Below, piece by piece: positions 1 through 6,626 of a DNA stretch of 11,428 nucleotides. The DNA comes from Anaerotignum sp. (GTDB lineage Bacteria > Bacillota > Clostridia > Lachnospirales > Anaerotignaceae), in the NCBI GenBank assembly GCA_020024395.1, contig JAHHTV010000039.1, positions 1 through 11,428 on the forward strand. The letters run 5' to 3'. The notes beneath the pieces were generated by a model. That model was not told the DNA's origin, did not search any database, and saw nothing but the letters and a program-made list of their open reading frames with translations. The position numbers and the translations under genes were made by a program. The number at the start of each line of letters is the position of its first letter. Position 1 is the first letter of the stretch.

Positions 1-1127
1 TCTTTGTATACACTTTGTGCCATTTCTTGTGGAACAGGCACTTGCTGATAGCTACCATTTTCGATATCATTTGGCAAAAGCACCCATTCTTCTTTCTCAG
101 AAATATAATAATTCTGTTTTATGGCATCTTTTGCATAAACATTCAGTTTTTCTTCCAGTTGTTGTGGTTCCATGTTTAACAACTCTTGGATTGCAACATA
201 TTTCTGTCCTTGCAAATCCACATTGACACCTTTTGCTGTCAATTTGCCATCTACTTCCACATCCCAGAACAAAGATAAAAACTTTTTACCAAAATATCCT
301 TTTGGGAAGTGTATCCGCACATGGTTTGGTTTTGGTATTTCTTCTTTTGGTGGTTCTGTTTGTTCTATATTTTCTGTTTGTGGTGCTTGTCCTTCTGTTG
401 TTTCTTGTTCTGCTTGTTGTTGTTCTTTTGGTGGCTGTTCAGACATTTGTTCTTCTTTTGGCAATGCATCTGGAAATGATTGCAGTTGTTCCAAAGCAAA
501 TGTTTGCAAATCATCATTCAGACTTTTTTCATAACTCATATCATTCAAGCCAACAATGACAGGAATTTCTGCGGTATACATTCTTTCTCCATCTTTTCCT
601 TCCATATGTTTAGATGCCATAACAGGTTTTGTATTATCCCCTGTTTTGATTGTCACCAAACGTTCTGTACTATCCCAAATTACCTCTGTTGCAAAATAAT
701 CAGAAAGCACATTTTCCGAAACATACAAACAGGTATTGATGGTTTCTGGTTCTCTATCTAATGTAATATCATAACCATTTAGCTGTGCTTGTTGTGTACC
801 ACGATACAACAATAATTTTTTCCCATGAAAAGAAATTTCTGTTGCTTTTTTGTTTGTATCCCACTTGACACTGCCGCCCAAACCTTCTACGACATTTCGC
901 ACAGGCAAAAGCAATACCTTATCTTCATCATAATAAATTGGCATATTTTCCATATTTTCTAATGTAGTGGTATCTCCTGCTTGTGGTAGCTGTATGGGAA
1001 TTTGTGGTTCTTCTGCCACTTCCATTTCCACTTCTTTTTGTTTTGTCAATTCCATAGAAAGTGCAATCGTTCCACTAATCATAGCCGCCGCTGCAATCAC
1101 AACAACGGTTAATTTTTTCCAACCCAT
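1..1127 (-). CDS. Membrane-anchored protein with copper-amine-oxidase-N (stalk) domain and RsiV-like region, 3' end cut off by window edge
   Basis: The frame is open from an ATG at 1125-1127 to the left edge, giving 375 codons with no stop. The start has a good ribosome site (GAGGT, 8 nt upstream). Residues about 6-24 form one hydrophobic segment, which I read as a signal anchor. Residues about 58-140 resemble the copper amine oxidase N-terminal (stalk) fold, with LLLPVRNVVEGLGG and later VIWDSTERLVTI as the typical blocks. From about residue 150 the protein resembles the extracellular part of RsiV-type proteins (DUF4163/DUF3298): AEIPVIVGL, and later GVNVDLQGQKYVAIQELL. A Gln/Glu/Pro-rich insert of roughly 50 residues splits this region. 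It lies downstream of the sigma/anti-sigma pair but has its own promoter. The role is not known; an envelope sensor or cell-wall-associated protein is an inference. The domain calls are by eye and the RsiV-like part is the weaker one. Confidence 0.8.
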   Translation of the reverse strand, partial: MGWKKLTVVVIAAAAMISGTIALSMELTKQKEVEMEVAEEPQIPIQLPQAGDTTTLENMENMPIYYDEDKVLLLPVRNVVEGLGGSVKWDTNKKATEISFHGKKLLLYRGTQQAQLNGYDITLDREPETINTCLYVSENVLSDYFATEVIWDSTERLVTIKTGDNTKPVMASKHMEGKDGERMYTAEIPVIVGLNDMSYEKSLNDDLQTFALEQLQSFPDALPKEEQMSEQPPKEQQQAEQETTEGQAPQTENIEQTEPPKEEIPKPNHVRIHFPKGYFGKKFLSLFWDVEVDGKLTAKGVNVDLQGQKYVAIQELLNMEPQQLEEKLNVYAKDAIKQNYYISEKEEWVLLPNDIENGSYQQVPVPQEMAQSVYK

Positions 1128-1162
1128 ATTATTTTACCTCTTTCCGCTTTGTTATTCAGCGG

Positions 1163-1191
1163 ATTATACCATAAAATACGAAAAAAAGCAA
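1163..1191 (-). promoter_or_regulatory. Sigma-A-type promoter for the stalk/RsiV-like gene
   Basis: On the minus strand the -35 is TTGCTT (1186-1191), followed by a 17-nt spacer and a perfect -10 TATAAT (1163-1168). TGG immediately before the -10 makes an extended -10. It lies in the 92-nt gap after the anti-sigma gene, about 35 nt upstream of the ATG, so the downstream gene can be expressed independently of the sigma/anti-sigma pair. Confidence 0.7.
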
Positions 1192-1219
1192 CGCAATGAT
1201 ACTATCGTTTGTTTATACT

Positions 1220-2806
1220 TTAATCTATTTCAAATTTCAACACATTACCATTGACTGCATCTATATCACATTCATATTCTACCGCACCTTGTCGAAATTC
1301 GATTTCATACACTGCATATCCATCATCATAATCAAATTTTATTTTCATACCACTAACACTGTTTGCAGAAACACCCGCTTGTGCCAATGCAATCTGTTTT
1401 GCTTTTGCTTCGCCAATATATTGATTTTGTTGTGGTGCGGGTGCAGGTGCTTGTTGTGCGGGTGCAGGTGCGGGTGTCTGTGGTGTAGGTGTGGGTGCTT
1501 GTGGAACATATTGTTCTGCATCATAGTCAAAGCCAATGATACTACCATTTGTTGCATTGATTTCATAGTCATACTCTTTGTTGCCATGATAAAATTCCAC
1601 TTCATACACTGGAACACCATCGTCCCAATCTTGCTTCACAAACAGAATTTGTGTTTCTTTTGCAGAAACACCTGCATGTTGTAATGCAATTTCTTTTGCT
1701 TTTGCTTCACCAATATATTGATTTTGTTGTGGTGTTTGTGGCACTGGTGTTTGTGGTGTATAATATTCCGCATCATAGTCAAAACCAATGATATTGCCAT
1801 TTGTTGCATTGATTTCATAATCATACTCTTTGTTGCCATGATAAAATTCTACTTCATATACTGGAATACCATCTTCCCAGTCCAATTTCGCAATGATAAA
1901 TTTTGTTTCTTTTGCAGGAACATTTGCATGTTGCATCGCAATTTCTTTTGCTTTTGCTTCAGAAATATAATTTGCACCAGAAATATCTGCAAGCATTGTG
2001 TTGTAGTTCATTTCGTTGATATTATCTATAGTATCTGCGATATTTTCTGTTATGGTATCATCATATTCATAATATACAATATCACGAATATCTATTTTAT
2101 TTGTTTGTACCATCTGTGATAATTCTTGTATACTCATAGATGCCATTTGTTCCATTGTGACTGTCGGAATTTTTTGTGCTAAGTTATACAAAAATACTGC
2201 TTTCCCATAAGAAATACCATTTTGTTTTGCAAATGCCACCAAATCCTCTTTGGTATCCGAAATGGTCTGATTGTATACCGTTGCTGTCACATTGTAATTT
2301 GCCAATGCATCATTGATATCTGACACAACCACAGAACGCAACGCATCTGCTTTTTGCTGGTCTTTGTTCTGCACGCTCACCAACACATTGGCATTATCTA
2401 CAGACAAATATCCATGTTTTATCATAGAACCTGTCAATGCATTGACTGCAACATTCAAATCCACATTTTTCAAATCCATATTATCCAGTATAATTTCCCC
2501 ATCTTGGTTTAATGCTTCCACACGTTTGACTTTTTCTGATTGATTTGTCACCAATTCTACACTTGGGTTTACATCAATGACAATCAAAGAATTACCTGTT
2601 GCACGCAATGCCCCAAACATGACTACAATTGCCAAACACGCCGCAACCAAACTACCACCTAATATTGTTATTTTCTTTTTACGTTCCATATTCCTATCCA
2701 ACCTTTCTTCTGGTATGACAGTGGCAGAAGCAATTTTATCAAACACATCCGGCATCAAATCCTCAACCGCATTTTGTAGGCAATTTTTGATTTTTTGTTC
2801 GTCCAT
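1220..2806 (-). CDS. RsgI-type membrane anti-sigma factor with three PepSY domains
   Basis: This 528-residue protein is probably the anti-sigma partner of the ECF sigma factor encoded just upstream. Residues 1-45 are a charged cytoplasmic segment, the likely sigma-binding part. Residues 46-67 are a single transmembrane helix. Residues 73-240 match the RsgI extracytoplasmic domain, with DVNPSVELVTN around Asn80-Pro81. In clostridial RsgI proteins a conserved Asn-Pro motif of this kind is the self-cleavage site that starts intramembrane proteolysis. Three PepSY domains follow at about 279-345, 364-429 and 463-527, separated by Pro/Gln/Ala linkers (348-363 and 433-462). The ATG lies 5 nt past the sigma stop codon, and its GGAGAA site overlaps the end of the sigma gene, so the two are translationally coupled. 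The N-terminus does not look like the RsgI N-domain that binds SigI, which fits an ECF partner. PepSY domains are thought to bind or inhibit proteases or to sense ligands; the signal here is unknown. Confidence 0.85.
   Translation of the reverse strand: MDEQKIKNCLQNAVEDLMPDVFDKIASATVIPEERLDRNMERKKKITILGGSLVAACLAIVVMFGALRATGNSLIVIDVNPSVELVTNQSEKVKRVEALNQDGEIILDNMDLKNVDLNVAVNALTGSMIKHGYLSVDNANVLVSVQNKDQQKADALRSVVVSDINDALANYNVTATVYNQTISDTKEDLVAFAKQNGISYGKAVFLYNLAQKIPTVTMEQMASMSIQELSQMVQTNKIDIRDIVYYEYDDTITENIADTIDNINEMNYNTMLADISGANYISEAKAKEIAMQHANVPAKETKFIIAKLDWEDGIPVYEVEFYHGNKEYDYEINATNGNIIGFDYDAEYYTPQTPVPQTPQQNQYIGEAKAKEIALQHAGVSAKETQILFVKQDWDDGVPVYEVEFYHGNKEYDYEINATNGSIIGFDYDAEQYVPQAPTPTPQTPAPAPAQQAPAPAPQQNQYIGEAKAKQIALAQAGVSANSVSGMKIKFDYDDGYAVYEIEFRQGAVEYECDIDAVNGNVLKFEID
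1518..1879 (-). repeat. Intragenic duplication of a PepSY-encoding segment (two 110-bp copies)
   Basis: Segments 1518-1627 and 1770-1879 are direct repeats with a 252-bp period (84 codons). I count 8 differences in 110 positions. They encode the second halves of PepSY domains 2 and 1, which differ at only two residues across the YEVEFYHGNKEYDYEINA block and its flanks. The third PepSY domain (1226-1420) is clearly more diverged. The linker DNA at 1434-1500 is itself a low-complexity run of GGTGC/GGGTG-like units encoding Pro/Ala. Confidence 0.85.
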
Positions 2807-2811
2807 GTGTT

Positions 2812-3390
2812 TTATTCTCCTTTCTGCAAATACTGCTTCATTTTTTTTAATGCACGATTGTTTTTGGAAAGCACCGTAGATAATGGCAATTCCAAAATTT
2901 GTGCAATCTCCCTGTGTTTTAGCCCACTCAAAACATGTAACATGACAATGCGTCGTTCTTCATCTGTTAATATGGAAAACGCTGCTTCCAATACCACACG
3001 GTTTGTATTGTCTTGCACATACTGCAATGTATTTTCCATCATGTTTTGTTCTATGCATTGGTTTTTTTGATTTTCCCGCAATTTCATCAAACAAAAATTG
3101 CGTGTCATGGTCAATATCCATGCCATAGGTGTTCCTCTGGGCTGATACAGATGTGCAGCAGAACGAATTTTTAAGAACGTGTCCTGCAATATATCTTCTG
3201 CGTCCTGTTTATTTTTCAACATCGAAAGTGCAAAACCAAATACTGCATATCCTGCAATGTCATACAAACAACGTAATGCTTCCATATCACCTTGTGCAAT
3301 ACGATAAAACAAATCCTCATCTATGATTTTCATTTTTGAGCGTACATTTTTTACCGTATCATATTGCAATGCCATACAAAATAAACACAT
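2812..3390 (-). CDS. ECF-type RNA polymerase sigma factor
   Basis: This 192-residue sigma-70 family protein has only regions 2 and 4, the ECF layout. Region 2 runs from about residue 24 to 105 and includes DAEDILQDTFLKI (63-75), followed by the conserved WILTMTRN block. Region 4 runs from about 133 to 188, with LTDEERRIVMLHVLSGLKHR leading into the helix-turn-helix EIAQILELPLSTVLSKNNRA. I keep the first ATG because AAAGGGG lies 6 nt upstream of it. The internal Met20 (MKIIDEDLF), where family similarity begins, has no convincing ribosome site but remains possible. The gene is coupled to the RsgI/PepSY gene 5 nt downstream, so it is most likely held inactive at the membrane until that protein is cleaved. 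Target genes are not visible; autoregulation is plausible because no clear sigma-A promoter precedes it. Confidence 0.92.
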   Translation of the reverse strand: MCLFCMALQYDTVKNVRSKMKIIDEDLFYRIAQGDMEALRCLYDIAGYAVFGFALSMLKNKQDAEDILQDTFLKIRSAAHLYQPRGTPMAWILTMTRNFCLMKLRENQKNQCIEQNMMENTLQYVQDNTNRVVLEAAFSILTDEERRIVMLHVLSGLKHREIAQILELPLSTVLSKNNRALKKMKQYLQKGE

Positions 3391-3409
3391 ATTGTTCCCC
3401 TTTCATAAA

Positions 3410-3423
3410 GTATAATGTTATAC
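3410..3423. promoter_or_regulatory. 14-bp perfect palindrome in the sigma-factor promoter region
   Basis: GTATAATGTTATAC is a perfect 6-2-6 inverted repeat ending about 19 nt before the sigma-factor ATG. On the minus strand it contains -10-like hexamers (TATAAC, TATACT) but no TTGACA-like -35 lies at the right distance. It could be an operator, part of a non-sigma-A promoter, or chance in very AT-rich DNA. The rest of the 3424-3490 gap is AT-rich with nothing else I recognise. Confidence 0.35.
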
Positions 3424-3490
3424 AACGTCATTTTATTGCATTGATTTTTATTTTTTATAATTTTTTTTGATAATGCTATATCTTTTTACA

Positions 3491-3540
3491 AACAAAAAAG
3501 GGGACACTTTTCTTTTACAAAGTATGCCCCTCTTTGTTTT
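3491..3540 (-). terminator. Intrinsic terminator of the L,D-transpeptidase gene
   Basis: Just past the transpeptidase stop codon the minus strand can fold AAAGAGGGGCATACTTTG against an imperfect complement ending in AGTGTCCCCTTTTTT. The G/C core is GGGG paired with CCCC, followed by a T-rich run. The near-symmetric A and T tracts could let it act on both strands. It separates this gene from the sigma operon. Confidence 0.8.
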
Positions 3541-3545
3541 TTGCT

Positions 3546-4541
3546 TTATGTTTCACTTACCCCTTGTATGTATAATATCAATTTTGTAATCCAGCCTTTT
3601 TCTTTTTTTTCTGTTGTAGAAAGGACAATACATTGGGCATCTTCATTCCATTTAATATTTGTTTGTGTCATAATTGCCAAATCCCGCAATTTGTAGTAAG
3701 GTATCTGGTCTTGTATGATATATTCCACATCAAACATATCTTTTTGATATTTGATTTGTATATTGCCCTGTGTATGTTCTGCACCATCTAATATTGGTGG
3801 CAAAGCGATATCTTTTTTTATTTGTCCCAATACTGTTTTTGCATCTTCTGCATTCAAGTAATAACTTCCTTCTTGATACAAACCTTGGATATCAAAAAAT
3901 GTTTTGCCACTTTGCACAGAAATATCATCTAATCGTAATTTAGGTGTTTGTTGTACTTCATGCCATGGGTTTGCAGGGTCTGGGTCTGTTGGATCCCACC
4001 CTCTGCGTTTGATATCTGTAGTATCCAAATGTGGTGGTTGTTGTGGTATCAAAGGCAATGGTGCATCACTTCTGACCATACACACAGTCGTTCCTTTTGG
4101 ACAATTATCATAAATCCATTTTGCGTCAGCCGCAGTCAAACGCACACACCCCATAGAAACAGATGTCCCCAATCTGCCATATTCTTCATACTGCAAAGAA
4201 CCTTTATCATTCATTTGCAAATATGGTATGGAATGAAACAATATATGTCCTGTAATTCTAGTGGCATATTGTCCATACACATCACCAAACAATGGTCGCC
4301 ATGCATATTTATCTGATGTACGAAATGTACCTGTTGGCGTTGTCCCCCCCACAGAACATATAAACACACGGTCAGGTATTGTATAATTCCCCTTGTTGTC
4401 TTTTCGATATACCGTAACTGCATTTTGTGTCAAATTTACTTCCAATAAATAGGGATATTCTGCAGCTTGTGCCTTTTGTGGCACTTGCCAAAAGAAACAT
4501 AGCACCAAAACAACACAGAACCAAGAAAATATTTTCTTCAT
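3546..4541 (-). CDS. Secreted L,D-transpeptidase (YkuD family) with C-terminal stalk-like domain
   Basis: The family makes 3-3 cross-links in peptidoglycan or attaches proteins to it, outside the membrane. I start it at the ATG at 4539-4541, which has GGAG 8 nt upstream; the longer frame would need a TTG with no ribosome site. The product has 331 residues. Residues 1-26 are a signal peptide ending in AQA. The YkuD domain spans about 29-160: TTPTGTF (67-73), His103 in LFHSIPY, and the catalytic motif SVSMGCVRL with Cys132 and Arg134. A Pro-rich linker (160-195) leads to residues about 220-310, which look like a copper-amine-oxidase-N/stalk repeat pair (YYLNAEDAKTVLG, YYKLRDLA, IKWNEDAQCIVLS). 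The same kind of domain occurs in the protein at the left edge of the window. The C-terminus (about 316-331) is mildly hydrophobic. It is probably a single-gene transcript with its own promoter and terminator. Confidence 0.93.
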   Translation of the reverse strand: MKKIFSWFCVVLVLCFFWQVPQKAQAAEYPYLLEVNLTQNAVTVYRKDNKGNYTIPDRVFICSVGGTTPTGTFRTSDKYAWRPLFGDVYGQYATRITGHILFHSIPYLQMNDKGSLQYEEYGRLGTSVSMGCVRLTAADAKWIYDNCPKGTTVCMVRSDAPLPLIPQQPPHLDTTDIKRRGWDPTDPDPANPWHEVQQTPKLRLDDISVQSGKTFFDIQGLYQEGSYYLNAEDAKTVLGQIKKDIALPPILDGAEHTQGNIQIKYQKDMFDVEYIIQDQIPYYKLRDLAIMTQTNIKWNEDAQCIVLSTTEKKEKGWITKLILYIQGVSET

Positions 4542-4576
4542 GTCATTTTCTCCTTTTTTCAAATTATATCAACTAT

Positions 4577-4605
4577 ATTCTACCAGATTTATCCATCAGA
4601 AGCAA
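4577..4605 (-). promoter_or_regulatory. Promoter of the L,D-transpeptidase gene
   Basis: On the minus strand the -35 is TTGCTT (4600-4605), followed by a 17-nt spacer and -10 TAGAAT (4577-4582), with TGG directly before the -10. The -35, the spacing and the TGG are identical to those of the promoter at 1163-1191. An alternative TATAAT (4563-4568) lies closer to the gene but has no matching -35. Confidence 0.6.
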
Positions 4606-4640
4606 TGTTTTACCATTTTACAAAATATAGATACAGCATA

Positions 4641-5477
4641 TCACATATTACGATTTTTTGGCGGATAGAAATTGTCATTTGATGCAGAACGACCAATTCT
4701 GAATTTTTTCACATCTGGCAAACTGATATTCACATTACATACCATTCTAATCAGCCATATAAAAAAGAATAATACAGAAAGCGGTATGACACAAGATGTC
4801 ACAATCATCACAGCCAGATATTCAATCGTTTCATTGATGAAAGCGGTTGCTTTATCCACTGCATTTGTGACACCATCTTTCACATTTGCAATCACATTAG
4901 AAATCCGAAAACCTTTTGTTTCTTCTTCTACACTTTCTGCGATTTCTTCTGTAGACACAACTGCATTTTCCGCAGAATAATGATATGTATTTTCAATCAT
5001 ATTGGACACTTGCACACTCATAGGCACTGCCAAAAATGAGGCAAGCCCCAATGTCATCAATTTTTTGATAATGGTATAAAATGCTGGATTTTTGAAAAAT
5101 ATGTTTGCAATATACAACCCACAAGAAACAGGAACAAAAATCACAAATGTAATAAAACCTGTAATAATCAACAAATATTTTTCTATATAAATCGCACACA
5201 TCACCAAAAGAAACCAACTGCTTAAATCCATCAGTCTTTCTGCCAGTGGCGCCCCTACATCACCTGGTATCACAGTAATGGCAGTTGATATACTGGTAGA
5301 TGCCGCAGTCAACTTCATCACATCTGCATTTTTTGCATCTAATGCCTGTATTGTTTTTGCATGAAAATCTGGTGACATTGCAATTTTTGACAAAACAAAT
5401 ATCGAAATCAATGCAATCACAATCGGAATAACCACCTTCACCCATCTATGCATCTGTATGCCTTCTATTCTATTCAT
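4641..5477 (-). CDS. Uncharacterised multi-pass membrane protein
   Basis: I do not recognise this 278-residue protein. The start is the ATG at 5475-5477, with AAAGGGG 6 nt upstream; the longer frame would use a GTG without a ribosome site. Hydrophobic segments lie at about 13-32, 87-128 (probably two passes), 137-158 and 219-247. Between the first two is a polar stretch (33-80) with the Ser/Thr-rich block LTAASTSISTAITVIPGDVG, possibly a re-entrant or extracytoplasmic element. An acidic segment at 175-190 (STEEIAESVEEETKG) and an amphipathic helix (195-217) precede the last membrane segment. The tail (248-278) is basic and ends NDNFYPPKNRNM, probably cytoplasmic. There are no catalytic motifs. 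No terminator follows the gene, and the L,D-transpeptidase promoter begins 36 nt downstream. The 5' gap (5478-5606) holds no promoter I trust. Transport, cell-wall or regulatory roles are all possible. Confidence 0.85.
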   Translation of the reverse strand: MNRIEGIQMHRWVKVVIPIVIALISIFVLSKIAMSPDFHAKTIQALDAKNADVMKLTAASTSISTAITVIPGDVGAPLAERLMDLSSWFLLVMCAIYIEKYLLIITGFITFVIFVPVSCGLYIANIFFKNPAFYTIIKKLMTLGLASFLAVPMSVQVSNMIENTYHYSAENAVVSTEEIAESVEEETKGFRISNVIANVKDGVTNAVDKATAFINETIEYLAVMIVTSCVIPLSVLFFFIWLIRMVCNVNISLPDVKKFRIGRSASNDNFYPPKNRNM

Positions 5478-5615
5478 AAAATTCCCCTTTCTGTATGCCA
5501 CAATACTTTACACAAAACAATTTTCTATTTTAACATAGTAAGGATACAACAACTACTTTCCCATAGCAAGAAAAAAAACGAATTTCTTTGTTTTTTGTCA
5601 CTTTATGGCAAAATA

Positions 5616-5646
5616 AAAACACCATATCAAAAAGATATGGTGTTTT
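5616..5646 (-). terminator. Intrinsic terminator of tmRNA
   Basis: A perfect 13-bp stem (5616-5628 with 5634-5646) closes a 5-nt loop. On the minus strand it is followed by a run of T residues interrupted once (TTTTATTTTG). It begins 7 nt past the tmRNA 3' end. Confidence 0.9.
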
Positions 5647-5652
5647 ATTCCA

Positions 5653-6008
5653 TGGAGATGAGGGGAGTCGAACCCCTGTCCGAAAACCTATCCATAAGAA
5701 CTTCTCCCATCACAGTCATTCTATTGTCATTCCCTCGTCACACCGCCGAATGACAGGCTGTGCAACTTGGTAGCTTCATAAATCTTTTTTTGCCGCAAAG
5801 CTTAGGCAAAAAAGTGCCTCGCAAAGTCGATGCCAAACTCTCCGACTGCGAGAAATCGGAGGTTGACAGCTGCCGCAATTAGGCAGCGTATGCTAATTTA
5901 TTATTGTCGTTTCTTTTTAGAAAATTTTCCAGCTTGTTGATGCAGTTCACTGGTCTGCAGATGGCTATTCCTACTTTCAAGACCCCCGTCGAAAACCATT
6001 ACATCCCC
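5653..6008 (-). ncRNA. ssrA: tmRNA (transfer-messenger RNA)
   Basis: This 356-nt RNA rescues ribosomes stalled on non-stop mRNA, together with SmpB. The 5' end GGGGATG pairs with the 3' CATCTCC (5654-5660) to form the tRNA-like acceptor stem. Pair 3-70 is G-U, the identity element for charging with alanine. The T arm reads AGGGGTTCGACTCCCCT, and the discriminator base is A (5653). The genome continues TGG after it, so the terminal CCA is not encoded and must be added by the CCA-adding enzyme. The 5' part contains TGGTTTTCGACGGGGGTCTTG, typical of bacterial tmRNA. Downstream of the tag frame are several stems, for example TGTCATTC paired with GAATGACA (5725-5732 and 5748-5755), consistent with the pseudoknot region. 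It starts 16 nt after the smpB stop codon. Confidence 0.97.
5879..5911 (-). other. ssrA: tmRNA tag-peptide reading frame (C-terminal part)
   Basis: Within tmRNA the frame AAC GAC AAT AAT AAA TTA GCA TAC GCT GCC TAA encodes NDNNKLAYAA and a stop. The hydrophobic end with Ala-Ala fits the ClpXP-type degradation signal, although it ends AYAA and not the common ALAA. The resume codon cannot be placed with certainty: the frame stays open upstream through AGA and AAA, so one or two more residues may belong to the tag. Confidence 0.75.
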
Positions 6009-6023
6009 GTAATGCGACAATAT

Positions 6024-6051
6024 CTTATAAAGTAAGATTTCTAATTTTGAA
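6024..6051 (-). promoter_or_regulatory. Possible tmRNA promoter inside the 3' end of smpB
   Basis: On the minus strand TTCAAA (6046-6051), a 16-nt spacer and TATAAG (6024-6029) would start transcription roughly 10 nt before the mature tmRNA 5' end, with RNase P trimming the leader. The -35 is weak. Co-transcription from the smpB promoter is the alternative. Confidence 0.35.
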
Positions 6052-6498
6052 TTCTTTTTCTGCTTGTCGTCTTTGGTCATTTTTGGCAATGGTTTCTCTT
6101 TTGTCATAGAGTTTTTTACCTTTTGCCAAAGCAATATCCACTTTCACATAACTTCTGTCAAAATACACTTTCAGTGGTACCACAGTATAACCTGCGGCTT
6201 GCACTTGTGCTGCGATTTTGCGTATTTCATTTTTGTGTAAAAGCAAACGTCTGACACGCAGTGGGTCTTTGTTGAATATATTGCCCTGTTCATAAGGGCT
6301 GATATGCATATTGTATAAAAAGGCTTGCCCATCTTCTATGCGAATGAAACTTTCTTTTAAACTGCATTTTCCAGCACGCAAACTTTTGACTTCTGTTCCC
6401 GCCAAAGAAATGCCTGCCTGATACACATCTTCAATAAAGTACTCATGATATGCTTTTTTATTTTGGGCAATCAATTTTTTGCCGTTTCCTTTCGCCAT
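6025..6498 (-). CDS. smpB: SsrA-binding protein SmpB
   Basis: SmpB binds the tRNA-like end of tmRNA, mimics the anticodon arm and brings tmRNA into the stalled ribosome. The product has 157 residues, the usual family size. Family blocks are clear: [38 protein letters not shown], the HISPYEQGN stretch, [10 protein letters not shown] and [23 protein letters not shown], which leads into the basic C-terminal tail ([16 protein letters not shown]) that enters the mRNA channel. I start at the ATG at 6496-6498 because AAAGG lies 8 nt upstream; an in-frame TTG at 6517-6519 extends the frame but lacks a ribosome site and family support. It has its own promoter and lies directly upstream of its RNA partner, with rnr before it. 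Confidence 0.97.
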   Translation of the reverse strand: MAKGNGKKLIAQNKKAYHEYFIEDVYQAGISLAGTEVKSLRAGKCSLKESFIRIEDGQAFLYNMHISPYEQGNIFNKDPLRVRRLLLHKNEIRKIAAQVQAAGYTVVPLKVYFDRSYVKVDIALAKGKKLYDKRETIAKNDQRRQAEKEFKIRNLTL

Positions 6499-6543
6499 GG
6501 TCTGCACCTTTCCTTCCAACCGCTGTTTATGCTTACCGTAATG

Positions 6544-6571
6544 ATTATATCATATTTTTTGAAAAATGCAA
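6544..6571 (-). promoter_or_regulatory. Promoter of smpB (and probably ssrA)
   Basis: On the minus strand TTGCAT (6566-6571), a 16-nt spacer and a perfect TATAAT (6544-6549) lie about 46 nt upstream of the smpB ATG. This makes smpB expression independent of rnr. Confidence 0.7.
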
Positions 6572-6626
6572 ATGACGTTTGTGTTACAAATCATTTCAAA
6601 ATTATGACAAAACGCATCACATTTTT

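Noticed and set aside
172..534. Plus-strand open frame rich in Cys and Ser
   Set aside because: It is the antisense of the Gln/Glu/Pro-rich linker of the left-edge gene; it has no ribosome site or family resemblance and its composition is that of complementary low-complexity DNA.
1144..1162. Small inverted repeat CCGCT/AGCGG after the anti-sigma gene as a terminator
   Set aside because: Only 5 bp, no T run, and it lies downstream of the -10 in the leader of the next gene.
1434..1500. Short GGTGC/GGGTG repeats as a possible CRISPR or regulatory repeat
   Set aside because: They are in-frame Pro/Ala/Gln codons of the linker before the third PepSY domain, with no spacers or regular period.
1196..1684. 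Plus-strand Cys-rich frame
   Set aside because: It is antisense to the PepSY/Pro-rich linker region of the anti-sigma gene; the Cys-Gly pattern comes from complementing Pro/Ala codons.
4542..4562. Extended start of the L,D-transpeptidase (TTG at 4560-4562)
   Set aside because: The added residues would be encoded by the Shine-Dalgarno region of the ATG at 4539-4541, and no ribosome site precedes the TTG.
5654..5682. tRNA-like T arm suggesting a tRNA gene
   Set aside because: The T arm and acceptor end belong to tmRNA: the pairing 5' strand lies about 340 nt away at 6002-6008 and there is no anticodon arm of tRNA spacing.
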